From the NCBI GenBank assembly GCA_903789415.1, contig CAIFEG010000011.1, positions 1 through 51,343 on the forward strand: a DNA stretch of 51,343 bases, written 5' to 3'. The notes beneath the pieces are model-generated. The model saw only the letters and a list, made by a program, of their open reading frames with translations, ran no database searches and was not told where the DNA came from. This stretch comes from an uncultured Eggerthellaceae bacterium. Its GTDB lineage: Bacteria > Actinomycetota > Coriobacteriia > Coriobacteriales > Eggerthellaceae. Of this stretch, positions 9,490 through 20,300 are shown in pieces (position 1 is the first letter of the stretch; each line of letters begins with the position of its first letter). Position numbers and translations under genes: made by a program.

Positions 9490-10476
9490 ATGGCTGAGAA
9501 ACCTGATTATTACAAGACGCTAGGCGTTCCACGCGACGCAACAAAAGATCAAATACGAAAAGCATTTCGTAACCTTGCTCGGAAATATCATCCCGATGCA
9601 GGTGGTAGTAAAGAAAAATTCCAAGAGATCAACGAAGCATACGAAGTTCTCTCTGACGATAAAAAACGGAAAATTTACGACGCGTACGGAACTGCCGATG
9701 AAAGCCAGATTCCTCATTGGGGTGGATTTGGCGGCACAGGCAATCCGAATGTCCGTACCTATACGGTAAATATGGGCGGCGATGGCAGCGGAGCCGATTT
9801 CAGCAGCTGGGCTGACATCTTAGATAGCATGCGTCGCGGTGAAGGCGCATTTGGTACCGATTGGAACTTTGACGACATCTTTGGTGGCGTGGGCGGCATG
9901 GGTGGTCATGCCACAAGCACACCGCGTCAAACACGCGGTCGCAACATGAAGGTCACCTTAAATGTTTCGTTTGATGACGCATTTCATGGATGTACGAAAC
10001 GGGTAACCGTGCGGGTTCCTAACAAGCCTGCAATGACGCTTGATGTAAAGGTGCCTGCGGGTGCTGTTGATGGTGGACGTTTGCGCTACCGCGGTCGTGG
10101 TGGTGAAGGCGAAAATGGTGGTCCATCAGGCGACTTGCTGATTGAGACGCACATTATGCCCGATCCTGTCTTTAGTCGATCTGGTGCCGATGTGCACATG
10201 GATTTGCCGGTAACTATTTCTGAAGCAGCGCTTGGCGCGCGGGTGACTATTCCTACACCTGATGGCTCAAAGGTTCGTGTTCGTGTTCCTGCGGGAACAC
10301 AAGATGGAACGGAGCTTTCTCTTCACGGAAAAGGAGCTCCCAATATCAAAGGTTCGGGACGCGGGGACTTAATTGTTCACGTACGGGTAAAGATCCCAAC
10401 GGATTTAAACGAAAAGCAAAAGACTGCATTACGTGAGTTTGCAAATGCAGATTCTGAGAGAGTGAGGTCTTGGTAA
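9490..10476 (+). CDS. DnaJ-family co-chaperone without a zinc finger (CbpA-like)
   Basis: The 328-residue protein has an N-terminal J domain (about 5-70) with the HPD motif (KYHPDAGG), a Gly/Phe-rich linker (about 75-150), and two beta-sandwich client-binding domains followed by a dimerisation tail (about 158-320). The four CxxCxGxG zinc motifs of classical DnaJ are absent, which makes it a type II, CbpA/DnaJ2-like protein. It stimulates DnaK ATPase and delivers clients. The start follows CGAAAGGAGTGGAGC. It overlaps hspR by one base (TAATG), so translation of the two is coupled. In this operon it appears to stand in for canonical DnaJ, but one could be encoded elsewhere. Confidence 0.93.
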   Translation: MAEKPDYYKTLGVPRDATKDQIRKAFRNLARKYHPDAGGSKEKFQEINEAYEVLSDDKKRKIYDAYGTADESQIPHWGGFGGTGNPNVRTYTVNMGGDGSGADFSSWADILDSMRRGEGAFGTDWNFDDIFGGVGGMGGHATSTPRQTRGRNMKVTLNVSFDDAFHGCTKRVTVRVPNKPAMTLDVKVPAGAVDGGRLRYRGRGGEGENGGPSGDLLIETHIMPDPVFSRSGADVHMDLPVTISEAALGARVTIPTPDGSKVRVRVPAGTQDGTELSLHGKGAPNIKGSGRGDLIVHVRVKIPTDLNEKQKTALREFANADSERVRSW

Positions 10477-10940
10477 TGGAAGATAAAGATCGACCGCTAT
10501 ATATGATTGGCGTAGCGGCAAATATCTTGGGCGTCCATCCACAGACCTTGCGTATGTATGAGCAAAAAGGTCTTGTGAACCCCCAGCGTACCAGCGGAAA
10601 TACGCGCATGTATTCTCAGGCTGATATCGATAGATTGGAATTAATTAACGAATTAACGGGCGAAGGAATTAATCTGGCCGGTGTTATTCGCATTCTCGAT
10701 CTGCAGGGGCGTCTGAGCAAACGCGACAGCGAAATTGATAGTTTGTGCAGTCGTGTTCGCCGTCTCGCCGATCGTGTACATGAATTAGAGACCCGTGAAA
10801 GCGTCACCGCTTTGATGGGGGTAGACACCAACGCGTTGGTTCGGTATCGCTATCCAATCGTGGCTGGTGGAGAAGTTCAAGACCCCAAAGACAGCAATAA
10901 AAACAACAACGATTCCCAAACAGGTGAAATACATATATGA
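10476..10940 (+). CDS. hspR: Heat-shock repressor HspR (MerR family)
   Basis: The 154-residue protein begins with a MerR-type winged helix: LYMIGVAANILGVHPQTLR, then MYEQKGLVNPQRTSGNTRMY. A helical linker and coiled coil (about 85-110) follow, and the C-terminal tail is polar and Asn-rich. HspR is the actinobacterial repressor that binds HAIR operators and uses DnaK as co-repressor. It carries no ligand-binding domain, as expected. ATG 10476 overlaps the dnaJ stop, and its own stop overlaps the clpB start by 4 bp (ATGA), so the gene is firmly in the operon. Its probable target lies at 6319-6339. Confidence 0.95.
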   Translation: MEDKDRPLYMIGVAANILGVHPQTLRMYEQKGLVNPQRTSGNTRMYSQADIDRLELINELTGEGINLAGVIRILDLQGRLSKRDSEIDSLCSRVRRLADRVHELETRESVTALMGVDTNALVRYRYPIVAGGEVQDPKDSNKNNNDSQTGEIHI

Positions 10941-13606
10941 GACTCGATAAATTAGCACTTACGGCACAGCAAGCCGTACAGCAGGCAGTTGCAATCGCAG
11001 GTGATAACAACAACCCTGAGATTGAGCCACTGCATTTGCTTTCGGCCTTACTGAATAGCAATGAAAATAACTTGTCTGCCATCATCCGGCGTATTGGCGC
11101 CGATCCTGAGCAGATGAAGACCCAGGTTAACAGCGAAATTCAGCGCCTTCCAAAAGTGACGGGCGCGCCGAGTAACCCCGGTCAGGACTTTGTAAATATA
11201 CTCGATAATGCGGTTAAAGCAGCCGAAAAACTGGGTGATAGCTATGCAACCAGCGAGCATTTGTTGATTGCGCTTACCGACGACAATGGATCGGCGGGGC
11301 AGGTTTTGTCCCAGAATGGCATTACGCACAAGAATGTGGTTGAGGCATATAACGATCTGCGCGGCGATAGTCGTGTGACCGATCAGGAATCCAAGCCTGA
11401 ATTCGAAGCCTTAAAGCACTATGGTCAGAATTTAACGCAGCTTGCGCGTGAGGGTAAGTTGGACCCCGTCATTGGTCGTTCGGAAGAGATTCGCCGCACT
11501 ATTCAGGTGCTTTCGCGCCGTACCAAGAACAACCCGGTACTTATCGGTGAACCTGGCGTTGGTAAAACGGCAATTGTTGAAGGGTTAGCGCAACGTATTG
11601 TTGCAGGCGATGTACCTTCAAGTCTGAAAGACCGCGAAGTGATCGCACTCGATCTGTCCAGCATGATCGCTGGCGCAAAATACCGTGGCGAATTCGAAGA
11701 CCGCATGAAGGCGGTGCTGCGTGAGGTAAAGCAGGCTGGCGGCAGAGTCATTCTGTTTATCGACGAGTTGCATACCATTGTTGGCGCAGGTGCCACAGGC
11801 GAAAACGCCATGGATGCAGGCAACATGTTAAAACCTGCACTTGCTCGTGGTGAACTTCATGCCATCGGTGCCACAACTTTAGATGAGTATCGCAAGTACA
11901 TCGAAAAAGATGCGGCCCTGGCTCGTCGTTTCCAGCCGGTTATGGTTGGTGAGCCTTCGGTTGAAGACACCATTGCAATTCTGCGTGGTCTGAAGGAAAA
12001 ATACGAGATCCATCACGGCGTTCGTATTACCGATAACGCGTTGGTCGCCGCGGCAGAGCTTTCGAATCGCTATATCACCGATCGTTACTTGCCTGATAAA
12101 GCAATCGACTTGATGGATGAGGCCGCAAGCCGTTTGCGCATCGATATCGACAGCATGCCTGAAAGCATCGACCTGGCAAACCGCAAACTTACACAGATGC
12201 AGATTGAAGAGCAGGCTCTCAAAAAGGAAGATGACCCTGCAAGTAAAGAGCGTCTCGAAAAGTTGCAGAAGACCATAGCCGCTGCTCAGGATAAGCTTGA
12301 TGCACAAAAAGCCGAGTGGAAAAATGAAAAAGATGTCATCGTTAAGGTGCAAAACATCAAGGCGGACATCGAAAAAGCCCAAAACGAAGAAGAACGCGCG
12401 ACGCGTGCGGGTGATTTGTCGAAGGCTTCCGAGATTCGTTTCTCCCGCATCCCTGAGCTAAAAAAACAGCAGGCCGCAGCCGAAAAGGTGCTCAACGAGA
12501 AAAAGCAGAGCGGCGCCATTCTAAAGGAAGAAGTCGGCGAAGAGGAAATTGCAGAAGTTGTTTCTCAATGGACCGGAATTCCTGTGTCTAAGATGATGAA
12601 GGGCGAACGCCAAAAGCTCGTGAACCTCGAAGGCGAGCTGCATAAGCGCGTGATTGGACAGGATGAAGCAGTATCTGCTGTTGCGGCAGCAATTCGCCGT
12701 AGTCGTGCAGGACTTTCAGATCCAAACCGTCCTATCGGAAGCTTCTTGTTCTTGGGTCCGACCGGTGTCGGCAAAACCGAGCTTGCAAAGGCACTTGCTG
12801 AAAACTTGTTCGACAGTGAAAAAGCGCTCGTGCGTATCGATATGTCCGAGTACATGGAGAAGTTCAGTGTGCAGCGTTTAATCGGTGCGCCTCCAGGATA
12901 TGTAGGATATGACGAAGGTGGTCAGCTAACCGAGGCAGTGCGTCGTCGTCCGTATTCGGTCATTTTGCTGGATGAGATCGAAAAGGCGCATCCTGATGTA
13001 TTCAATATTTTGCTTCAGGTGCTTGATGATGGACGTCTGACTGATGGTCAGGGTCGTGTCGTGGACTTCAAGAACACGATTATTATCATGACCAGCAATG
13101 TTGGTAGCCAATACATCCGCGAGTTTGAGGAAAATGGCGACAAGAAGCAGCTGCATAACGCGATTGATGCGTCGCTGCGCAAGACCTTTAAGCCGGAATT
13201 CTTAAACCGTATCGATGACATCATCGTCTTCCATGCGCTCACACTGGAAAACATCGAGCCGATTGTGCGCTTGCAGTTGGATCGTGTGGCAAAACGTCTG
13301 CAGGAGCAGCGCATTAAGCTTGTAGTCAGCGATGATGCGGTGCAACAACTCGCGCTGGATGGCTATGATCCGGTGTTTGGTGCTCGTCCGCTGAAGCGGT
13401 TGATACAAAGTGAAGTTGTCGACCGTGTGGCGAACGAAATGGTCGCGGGTCGCGTGATGGAAAATGCGACGGTCACCATCGACCTCGACAGCGATGCAAA
13501 CTATGTATGCAAGGTTGAAAACCCAAAGGTAGCAAAAGGCCAGATGGAACATGCGTCGTCGTACGGCGATGATCAAACTCCCGTATTAGACGGCGATGTG
13601 AAATAA
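10937..13606 (+). CDS. clpB: ATP-dependent disaggregase ClpB
   Basis: The 889-residue product has all ClpB parts. There is an N domain (about 1-150), AAA1 with Walker A GEPGVGKT (204-211), the coiled-coil M domain (about 405-530, highly charged), AAA2 with Walker A GPTGVGKT (607-614), and a small C-terminal D2 domain. The substrate-pore segment reads [13 protein letters not shown] in AAA2. ClpB solubilises aggregates together with DnaK-DnaJ-GrpE. The presence of the M domain and absence of the ClpP-binding IGF loop distinguish it from ClpA and ClpC. It overlaps hspR by 4 bp and is the last gene of the operon, with a terminator about 110 bp behind it. Confidence 0.98.
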   Translation: MRLDKLALTAQQAVQQAVAIAGDNNNPEIEPLHLLSALLNSNENNLSAIIRRIGADPEQMKTQVNSEIQRLPKVTGAPSNPGQDFVNILDNAVKAAEKLGDSYATSEHLLIALTDDNGSAGQVLSQNGITHKNVVEAYNDLRGDSRVTDQESKPEFEALKHYGQNLTQLAREGKLDPVIGRSEEIRRTIQVLSRRTKNNPVLIGEPGVGKTAIVEGLAQRIVAGDVPSSLKDREVIALDLSSMIAGAKYRGEFEDRMKAVLREVKQAGGRVILFIDELHTIVGAGATGENAMDAGNMLKPALARGELHAIGATTLDEYRKYIEKDAALARRFQPVMVGEPSVEDTIAILRGLKEKYEIHHGVRITDNALVAAAELSNRYITDRYLPDKAIDLMDEAASRLRIDIDSMPESIDLANRKLTQMQIEEQALKKEDDPASKERLEKLQKTIAAAQDKLDAQKAEWKNEKDVIVKVQNIKADIEKAQNEEERATRAGDLSKASEIRFSRIPELKKQQAAAEKVLNEKKQSGAILKEEVGEEEIAEVVSQWTGIPVSKMMKGERQKLVNLEGELHKRVIGQDEAVSAVAAAIRRSRAGLSDPNRPIGSFLFLGPTGVGKTELAKALAENLFDSEKALVRIDMSEYMEKFSVQRLIGAPPGYVGYDEGGQLTEAVRRRPYSVILLDEIEKAHPDVFNILLQVLDDGRLTDGQGRVVDFKNTIIIMTSNVGSQYIREFEENGDKKQLHNAIDASLRKTFKPEFLNRIDDIIVFHALTLENIEPIVRLQLDRVAKRLQEQRIKLVVSDDAVQQLALDGYDPVFGARPLKRLIQSEVVDRVANEMVAGRVMENATVTIDLDSDANYVCKVENPKVAKGQMEHASSYGDDQTPVLDGDVK

Positions 13607-13712
13607 AGATGGCAAAACAGGTGGTCGCTCGTGAGCAACACGCTGTAAAAGCGTAAACGCGCAAATAAGGTAAGCTCACACAGCACTTCCTGGTGATCGT
13701 CAAATAAAATGA

Positions 13713-13768
13713 AAACCGCTCTGGAGGATACGAATGGTATTCGGTATCTCTTCCGGGGCGGTTTTTGT
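13713..13768 (+). terminator. Terminator of the dnaK-clpB operon
   Basis: AAACCGC near 13713-13719 pairs with GCGGTTT near 13759-13765. The stem continues through CTGGAGGATAC against GTATCTCTTCCGG with a few G-U pairs, and TTTTTG follows. This is a long hairpin at the proper distance from clpB. Confidence 0.8.
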
Positions 13769-13810
13769 TTCAGAGCTGAACTTTTATCTTGCCGAGAAGC
13801 GCTGGAGGTA

Positions 13811-13920
13811 TTTTGCTGGCGTGCACAGATAGTATTTTCTAGTGTGCACAGATGGTATCTTGCTTGCGTACATGAAAAATTTTTGCTGGCGTGCACAGAT
13901 GGTGAGTACATGAAGAATTT
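13811..13920. repeat. Interspersed short repeats between clpB and the trkH unit
   Basis: The motif TTTTGCTGGCGTGCACAGAT occurs at 13811-13830 and again at about 13881-13900. A shorter copy, TAGTGTGCACAGATGGTATC, is at 13840-13859. A second motif, GTACATGAAAAATTT, at 13868-13882 returns as GTACATGAAGAATTT at 13906-13920. They form an alternating pattern within 110 bp. Each GTGCAC core is a small palindrome. No protein is preserved across the copies. With the terminator, this fills the 357-bp gap after clpB. Confidence 0.65.
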
Positions 13921-13963
13921 TGCCTTGCTGAATGAAGGTTCCGTATGCGCTAAAATTCCCTGT

Positions 13964-14101
13964 ATGGAACGCAATACGCAAAAGAAACATGCTCATACGA
14001 AAGATTTTTTCATTGGCATCGGAACAATGATCTTAGCCATTGTTTCTTTCTTACTCGTGTGTCAACTCTTGGTTGTTATCGTAAAACTCATTATTGGGTA
14101 A
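13964..14101 (+). CDS. 45-residue single-pass membrane protein before trkH
   Basis: I do not recognise this peptide. It has a short basic, His-containing N-terminus (ERNTQKKHAHTKD) and then one long hydrophobic helix (about residues 15-44) that ends at the C-terminus in KLIIG. A further in-frame ATG at 13910 would add 18 residues, but that start lies inside a DNA repeat; neither start has a strong ribosome site. The gene ends 18 bp before trkH. Its size, topology and position suggest a small accessory subunit of the potassium transporter, comparable in style to KdpF, but this is inference from context only. Confidence 0.6.
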   Translation: MERNTQKKHAHTKDFFIGIGTMILAIVSFLLVCQLLVVIVKLIIG

Positions 14102-14119
14102 TTATTGGGTAGTTAGATC

Positions 14120-15655
14120 ATGTGGCTCCATTTTACAGTTCGTGACGCGCGTTCTATTTCCTACTACATGGGTGTTGTCCTTGTTGCCGAAGCATTCGCG
14201 ATGCTTGTTCCGTTTGTGTTCGCATGCTTTATCTACGAGTGGGAAGCAGCTGCCCGTTACCTGTTCTGGGCGGGAATATGTGCGATCATCGGCACCGGCC
14301 TGCGTATGATTCGCATCTACCCCGAAGGGCTCAATCGCCAACAAACAACGTTGCTCGCTGCTTTGGGGTGGCTTGTTGTGGCGCTGATGGGAGCATTTCC
14401 GCTATGGTTTAGCGGGCACTTTGACTCATATTTCAATGCGTTTTTTGATTGTGTTGCCGCATTTACCACGACGAATGTTTCGGTGATGCATGATCTGGAT
14501 CATCTTTCATACGCCGATAATCTGTGGCGATTCGTTATGGCGTTCTCGGGCGGTATTGCGGTGGTAACCCTCAGCCTCACGCTGGGTGAAAATGAACTGC
14601 GCGGCCATCGCGATACGTATTTTGAGGAATCTACCGAACACATTCTGCCGCGCGCATTCAAAGCGTTGCGGGCGGTTATTTATATCATTGTGGCAACCAT
14701 CGTTCTTTTTGGGATTTTGCAAACATGTGCGCTTCTGGCGCAAGGGTTTTATCCTCCGCACGCAGTCTTTCATGGGTTTATGCTCGCCGTTTCCGCATCG
14801 ACGACGTCGGGCATATCACCTATGGAAAATGGCATTGCGTACTACCACAGTTGGCCTCTGGCGTTTCTAATTATGATCGCAACTATTTTTGGCGGAATTA
14901 ATGTGCGTCTGCGCCTTCGTGCACTTCAGGGAAATCTTCGTCCGCTTGCGCATGACACGGCTACGCATACGGCGATCTTTTGGTGGCTGCTCCTTCTTGT
15001 CGTATTTATTGCCTCTCTGATTCTTTCGTCCCAAGTAAATAAACTGCCCGCGCTATTTACCACCGGCATGTTTGAGTTCTTTTCTGCGGCGACCACGTCG
15101 GGATTTTCGATCATCAACGTTCACTACAACCCGCAGGTTATTCCCTCTGGTGGCCTTCTGGTGCTATCGGTGGCAACTGCAATTGGTGCAAGTTCAGGAT
15201 CGACGACCGGCGGAATTCAGCTCGAACGGTTGTCTATTGTTGCGCGGTCTGCAATAAATACCATGCGGCAAGCCATATCTCCTGATTCTGCGCATCAGGT
15301 TATTACCATTAAGCACATGGGTCGTCGTGTGGTAAGCGATCGGCTGATTCAAACATCCATGCTGGTGTTCATCTTGTATATCTCGATGTATACCATCGGT
15401 GCCCTAATTGGCGTGATTTATGGATACGATGCGGTGTCTGCGCTTTCACAAAGTATTACGATGGCGTCGAATGCGGGGCTGAGCACTTCAATTGATCTAA
15501 TGACCGCCCCGGACCTGCTCAAATTCATCTACATTCTTGAAATGTGGCTGGGGCGTTTGGGTCTGATTGCGGTGCTGGGCATTTTCGCCAAACTCATTTT
15601 TACCGTGAGCGCGGGTATCAATCGGCGATTCCTTCAGCGCAGTCATAATCGGTAA
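14120..15655 (+). CDS. trkH: Potassium uptake protein, TrkH/KtrB family
   Basis: The 511-residue integral membrane protein has the fourfold M1-P-M2 architecture of the SKT superfamily plus N-terminal helices. The four pore loops can be read as TTTNVSVM, STTSGISPM, ATTSGFSII and SNAGLSTS. The glycine expected in the first filter is replaced by Asn-Val, which is common in this family. A TGGIQLERL segment after the third pore follows the usual gating-loop pattern. It carries K+ with H+ or Na+ and normally needs a cytosolic TrkA or KtrA RCK subunit, which is not encoded here. The start has no clear ribosome site and may be coupled to the small gene 18 bp upstream. Confidence 0.93.
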   Translation: MWLHFTVRDARSISYYMGVVLVAEAFAMLVPFVFACFIYEWEAAARYLFWAGICAIIGTGLRMIRIYPEGLNRQQTTLLAALGWLVVALMGAFPLWFSGHFDSYFNAFFDCVAAFTTTNVSVMHDLDHLSYADNLWRFVMAFSGGIAVVTLSLTLGENELRGHRDTYFEESTEHILPRAFKALRAVIYIIVATIVLFGILQTCALLAQGFYPPHAVFHGFMLAVSASTTSGISPMENGIAYYHSWPLAFLIMIATIFGGINVRLRLRALQGNLRPLAHDTATHTAIFWWLLLLVVFIASLILSSQVNKLPALFTTGMFEFFSAATTSGFSIINVHYNPQVIPSGGLLVLSVATAIGASSGSTTGGIQLERLSIVARSAINTMRQAISPDSAHQVITIKHMGRRVVSDRLIQTSMLVFILYISMYTIGALIGVIYGYDAVSALSQSITMASNAGLSTSIDLMTAPDLLKFIYILEMWLGRLGLIAVLGIFAKLIFTVSAGINRRFLQRSHNR

Positions 15656-15767
15656 GGAAAGTTTCAGAATATATGCCCGATAAGCGCAGAATCATTCATA
15701 ATGCTTCATAGATTTATTTAAGAAAGAATGCGGTTTTTCGACATTGGTACAACATACATTGACATAT

Positions 15768-16376
15768 ATGCATAAGGCATACGGATATGCAGCGCGCAAC
15801 AAAATTATGCTTGCATGTTTGGTGATGTGCCTTGTCGTATGCTTGATGGTGATGAATACTCCCAATGCATATGCTGCAGACAATCAGCCCAACGAAATCG
15901 ATCAGCAGCAGACCACTGATAGTTCGTTTTTATATGACACAACTATTTCCGATTTGGTGAATAGCGATACGAGCAGGCAAGGCTCAACGGTGCAGGTAAC
16001 GGGGGAAGTTGTCGGCGACAGTGTGAGCGCCGATCAAGATTCAGGAAAACATTGGATCACCCTCGATGCTCCTCAAGGTGAAAATTCGGGTTCTATCTCG
16101 GTGCTTATTGATGATGCCGACCTGTCTTTGATTGACACGTATGGCGAATATGGCTCTCGTGGGACAATGTTGCGCGTGCGTGGAACATTTTATATGACGT
16201 GCCCAACGCACGAGGGGATTATCGATATTCATGCTGATAATGTCGAACGAGTTGAAGATGGGTATTCCACACCTGATACGCTGAACATGGACAACTTCAT
16301 TCCCGGTGCGCTCACGTGTGCGGCGGCAGTGCTGCTTATGGTTTTGTACCATTTCCTGCGAGAGAGGCAGCGTTAA
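15768..16376 (+). CDS. Secreted OB-fold-like protein with a C-terminal membrane anchor
   Basis: From ATG 15768 the product is 202 residues. It has a signal peptide with hydrophobic core (about 13-32) and likely cleavage after NAYA. An extracytoplasmic domain with an OB-fold pattern follows (about 65-160; strands around VQVTGEVVGD, HWITLDA, SISVLID and LRVRGTFY). A C-terminal hydrophobic helix ends in the positive stop RERQR, giving an anchored protein with its domain outside. A TTG 24 bp upstream is an alternative start; neither has a clear ribosome site. rsgA begins 3 bp after its stop, so the two are probably cotranscribed. Function unknown. Confidence 0.78.
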   Translation: MHKAYGYAARNKIMLACLVMCLVVCLMVMNTPNAYAADNQPNEIDQQQTTDSSFLYDTTISDLVNSDTSRQGSTVQVTGEVVGDSVSADQDSGKHWITLDAPQGENSGSISVLIDDADLSLIDTYGEYGSRGTMLRVRGTFYMTCPTHEGIIDIHADNVERVEDGYSTPDTLNMDNFIPGALTCAAAVLLMVLYHFLRERQR

Positions 16377-16379
16377 TCC

Positions 16380-17393
16380 GTGCGTGGATGGGTTATTAAA
16401 CTTGATCGTGGATTTCCGCTGGTCAAAATCGAAAATGGCGATAGGTGCGGGGAAGAAATTCGCTGTCAGCACGCCACGGCGTTAGTCAAACAAGAAAAGG
16501 TTCGTGCCGTTATCGGCGATAATGTTGAAGTTTCTGCGCCGGAAGATGCGGACATGGCTCAAATCACGAAAATTTTGCCGCGTGAGTGTATGCTCGTTCG
16601 GCGCGATCCGGCTGAGCGAACGGAAGCGCAGGTAATGGCGGCAAACTTCGATACAGTCATGATTGCAGAACCCGCAGATCAGCTGAATTTGCATCGTCTG
16701 GAGCGTGAACTCGTAGTGGCTCATGAAACGGGCGCGCGGGTTGTGGTGCTCCTGACAAAAATGGACCTGATGTCCGATTCTTCGGATGAATCAAAAAAGC
16801 GTGTAAGAGCCATTGTTCGGCAGGCAAAAGATGTCGCAGCTCCAGGGGATGCGATTATTCCTGTTTCTGTTTATGACAAGGCCAGCATAGATGAAATTCG
16901 AGCGCTCATCCCCGAAGATTCAAAGGCGGTACTTCTGGGGAGATCCGGCGTAGGAAAATCGAGTCTGGTCAATGCCTTGGTTGGACATGATGTACAGCAG
17001 ACCTCCGCGGTGCGCGTATCTGATGGGAAAGGACGACACACCACGGTCAGCAGGCAGGTTATACCTATTGCTGGCGGAGGTTACATCATTGATATGCCTG
17101 GCACGCGGGGAATCGGAATGTGGCAAAGCGACAAGGGAATCGCTGCGGTCTTTCCCGATATAACCGCTCTAGCCGAGAAGTGCCGATTTCGTGACTGCAC
17201 CCATCATCAAGAACCAGGATGTGCTGTTCGAGCGGCGGTTGAGGCAGGGAAACTTTCTCAGGCTCGCCTGGATTCCTATCACAATTTAATTGAGGAGAAC
17301 AACGAGCAAGCACAGCGGGCCGAGGTTGCGAAGCGTATTCGTGAGCATCCGGGCAGGCCACCACGCTACAGCCGCCATCATGGCAAGCGGTAG
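16380..17393 (+). CDS. rsgA: Ribosome small-subunit assembly GTPase RsgA
   Basis: The 337-residue product is a circularly permuted GTPase: G4 TKMD (126-129) comes before G1 GRSGVGKSS (187-195) and G3 DMPGTRG. An N-terminal OB domain (about 5-75) binds the ribosome, and a C-terminal zinc-binding domain holds CRFRDCTHHQEPGC (Cys and His ligands). RsgA (YjeQ/YloQ) proofreads late 30S maturation and releases RbfA. The GTG start at 16380 lies 3 bp after the previous stop, and the GAGAGGCAG of the upstream gene's last codons can serve as ribosome site. It converges on the addA gene, whose stop is only 4 bp away. Confidence 0.95.
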   Translation: MRGWVIKLDRGFPLVKIENGDRCGEEIRCQHATALVKQEKVRAVIGDNVEVSAPEDADMAQITKILPRECMLVRRDPAERTEAQVMAANFDTVMIAEPADQLNLHRLERELVVAHETGARVVVLLTKMDLMSDSSDESKKRVRAIVRQAKDVAAPGDAIIPVSVYDKASIDEIRALIPEDSKAVLLGRSGVGKSSLVNALVGHDVQQTSAVRVSDGKGRHTTVSRQVIPIAGGGYIIDMPGTRGIGMWQSDKGIAAVFPDITALAEKCRFRDCTHHQEPGCAVRAAVEAGKLSQARLDSYHNLIEENNEQAQRAEVAKRIREHPGRPPRYSRHHGKR

Positions 17394-17397
17394 GAAG

Positions 17398-20300
17398 TTA
17401 ATTTTTGTGCGCATTCACCTGTTGCGCGATGTGCTCTTTCAGGTTCATCTTGTCATCTGTGTTATAGGTAAAACGCACAATTTGCGGTTGCCCATCGGCG
17501 TCAACGTGCTCAACACGCACGAAGCACACTTCAATTTCGGAGAATCCGGCGTTCATTGCGGCATAGGCATAACACTGGCCCTGCAGCTGATGCTTTTTCC
17601 GCAAATCATCTTCGGTTTCGTCCGGAGAACCGCCTGTTTTATAGTCGATAATCAGTGCCTTCGACGGATCGGGCCCATTGTGGCCTGCATTTGTGCAAAG
17701 AAGATCGATCGAGCCCTCCATGATGTTATTTCCCACCGCAATTGAAAACGGCGTTTCTGGCTGGTGCGAAGCAAAAGAAAATGCGCGATGGCATATATCT
17801 GATGCTGCCCAGTTTTCAAAAGTGCTGATCAGACGATCAGTTTGGCTGATTTTGTAGTATGCCCCTATTCTTTTTGCTTGGGCATCACGCGCAGAACGAT
17901 CCGGGATTACATTTTGATATGCAAGCCACTCGCAACATTTGTGAAGTGCCGTTCCGAAATCCGTCGCGCTGTCATATTTTGCAGCGTCGTCATGTGTGTC
18001 GTCACGAGCGTCCTTATGCGCATCGTTATGCGCACCCGAACTAGGGCGCACCACATGCTTTTCACTGGCTGATGCCTCTGCATCTTCTGTTTCTTCGTGA
18101 AGTGTCTCTTCGGTACTGCCTGCAATTGACGAAAATGAGAAAAATCCTGTGTTTGTATGACCAGGCATAAGGAATGGAGATTGCCGTTTTTGAAGTTCCG
18201 GAATTTCTATCGTCGTTTCTCCTTGGCCAATGAGAGACAAAGAATTCTGGTCGGCGTCCTGCTGTTTACTGGGTGAAGAGGTATGCTGCCCATGCGATTG
18301 AGCATTCAGCTGAGAGCCTGATTCTCTGTTTTGATTGCTTCCGGTTTTCGAGGGGGTTGGCAGTGTTTCGCCTTCGACATTACCCTCGTCGTCGGTGCGT
18401 AAATGGGTAAAAGTAACCCTATGATCCTGGCCGTCCACATCATCGTGATAGGCCAGCTCACAAGAGTTTTCGGGAACCTTTTCATCGGGCCAAAATGCGT
18501 CCACGATGTTCTGCTCCACATCTTTAAAACTGGCATTTTTTGTCACCTTATGAGCCACCGAAACGATCAGCGCTTCTGATGCACGCGTTGCGGCAACATA
18601 GAACAGGCGTCGACGTTCGGATAGATCGGCATCATGATTGAGTGCCATAACTGCATACCGAAATTCTGTTAAATTGCTTGTCTGATTTGGGGCTTTACCC
18701 TGCATGTTCTCTGCGAAGTCGTCATTAGCATACGCTGGATCTGCGGTAACAGGGCTTGGTGGCATCATGGTCATCCAGGCATCTTTCTGCTGACTCGCAA
18801 GAGCGAATCGAGATTTTCCGGAAGGCGAACCATCACGAGATGTATAGCATTGGGTCACCGCCACAATAGGAAATTCGAGACCCTTCGAACTGTGAACAGT
18901 CATCAAACGAACCGCGTCATCGTCGGTTACGGAAAGTCCTCCTAAACGCGTATGCTCAGAGTTCGCCGCTTCTTCCATATAGCGCGCCAGACGCACGACA
19001 TCGTATCCCGTTTTTGCTTCCGCATCCTCCAGCAAAGAAATAAATTTCAACACATTGGCGGCGCGGCTTTGACCATCCGCTCCCTGCTTACTCAGCCGCA
19101 AAAGCCAGCCAGATTCCAGAACAACATTACGAAATACCTGGCTAGGTGTGTGTGCACCAACATCTCGCCATGCCCTTTTGAATACCTTGAGTGCTTGTTT
19201 AAGTAGTTCAGACCCTTGTTCGGGAATATCTGAAAACATACCTAAACCAATATCTTGGCGAATAGGTTTGTGAGTTTTTTCATCGAACCGCGTGGCGAGG
19301 TATAGAAGATCATCAGAGCTTACCGGAACGGCATCGCTTGAGAGCACACTCAGCAATTTTTCGGAATCGAGCGGATTTGCAATTGCGTTGAGGATGCACT
19401 GGCACAGTTGCACCTCGGGTTTTTCGTAAAATTGAGAGCCGCCAATTGCGCGACACTGCAACCCCACACTTCTGAGTGCATCTTGGTAAACTTCGATATA
19501 GTTTGTGATGCCAAGGAGAACAACCATTTGAGAGGCTTTATGCCCCAAGGAATGCAAGTAGGCAAATTTCCGCGCGATATGTTCCGCTTCGGTTTGTACT
19601 GCCACTGGCGTCTTTGAGGCATCAGAGAGTACCAGCTCAACACGAGGAACATCACCCTTATACGCCTTGGCTGATTTGGCAATTTTGCCTTCGTCTCGTT
19701 GCGCATGAAGGTCCAAAAAAGTCTCAGTAAAATAGCCTTTTTGACCGCACACCTTCCGTACGAAAGAAAGTATGTCGGCATGGCTTCGATAGTTCGCATC
19801 GAGCTGTTGGGGATCTTCGCCTGAAAGTTTCGTCATGCGCTGCTTATGCGCGAGGTATACGTTGACATCGGCACCTTGGAACCGATAAATGCTTTGTTGT
19901 GAGTCGCCGACCGTGCATAAATTCGACCGGTCTTTATTGGCGATTGCCCCAATCATGTCGATTTGGAGCTGACTGGTGTCCTGAAACTCGTCAACCATGA
20001 TCAGCTTAAACCGGTCGGCATATGACGCGGCAATATCAGGATGTTCTTTAAACGCATTTAAGGTAAAGCGAATCAGGCCACCCATATCCATTGCACCCTG
20101 TGCGCGCAACTGCTGCCTGTATACTTCGTTGATCTGTTTTGCTAACGAAAGAAGTACCTGTTCGTGCTGATATGCGAGCGCGAGACCAGCTTCACTTTCA
20201 AGTTGTTGTTGAAGGGTTTTCGCTTCAGCAACCAGCTCTTTGTTTTTCTGTGCGCGAATGTGTTTCATGTGAAGCATTTGCCCAAGTTCTCGATAGGTTC

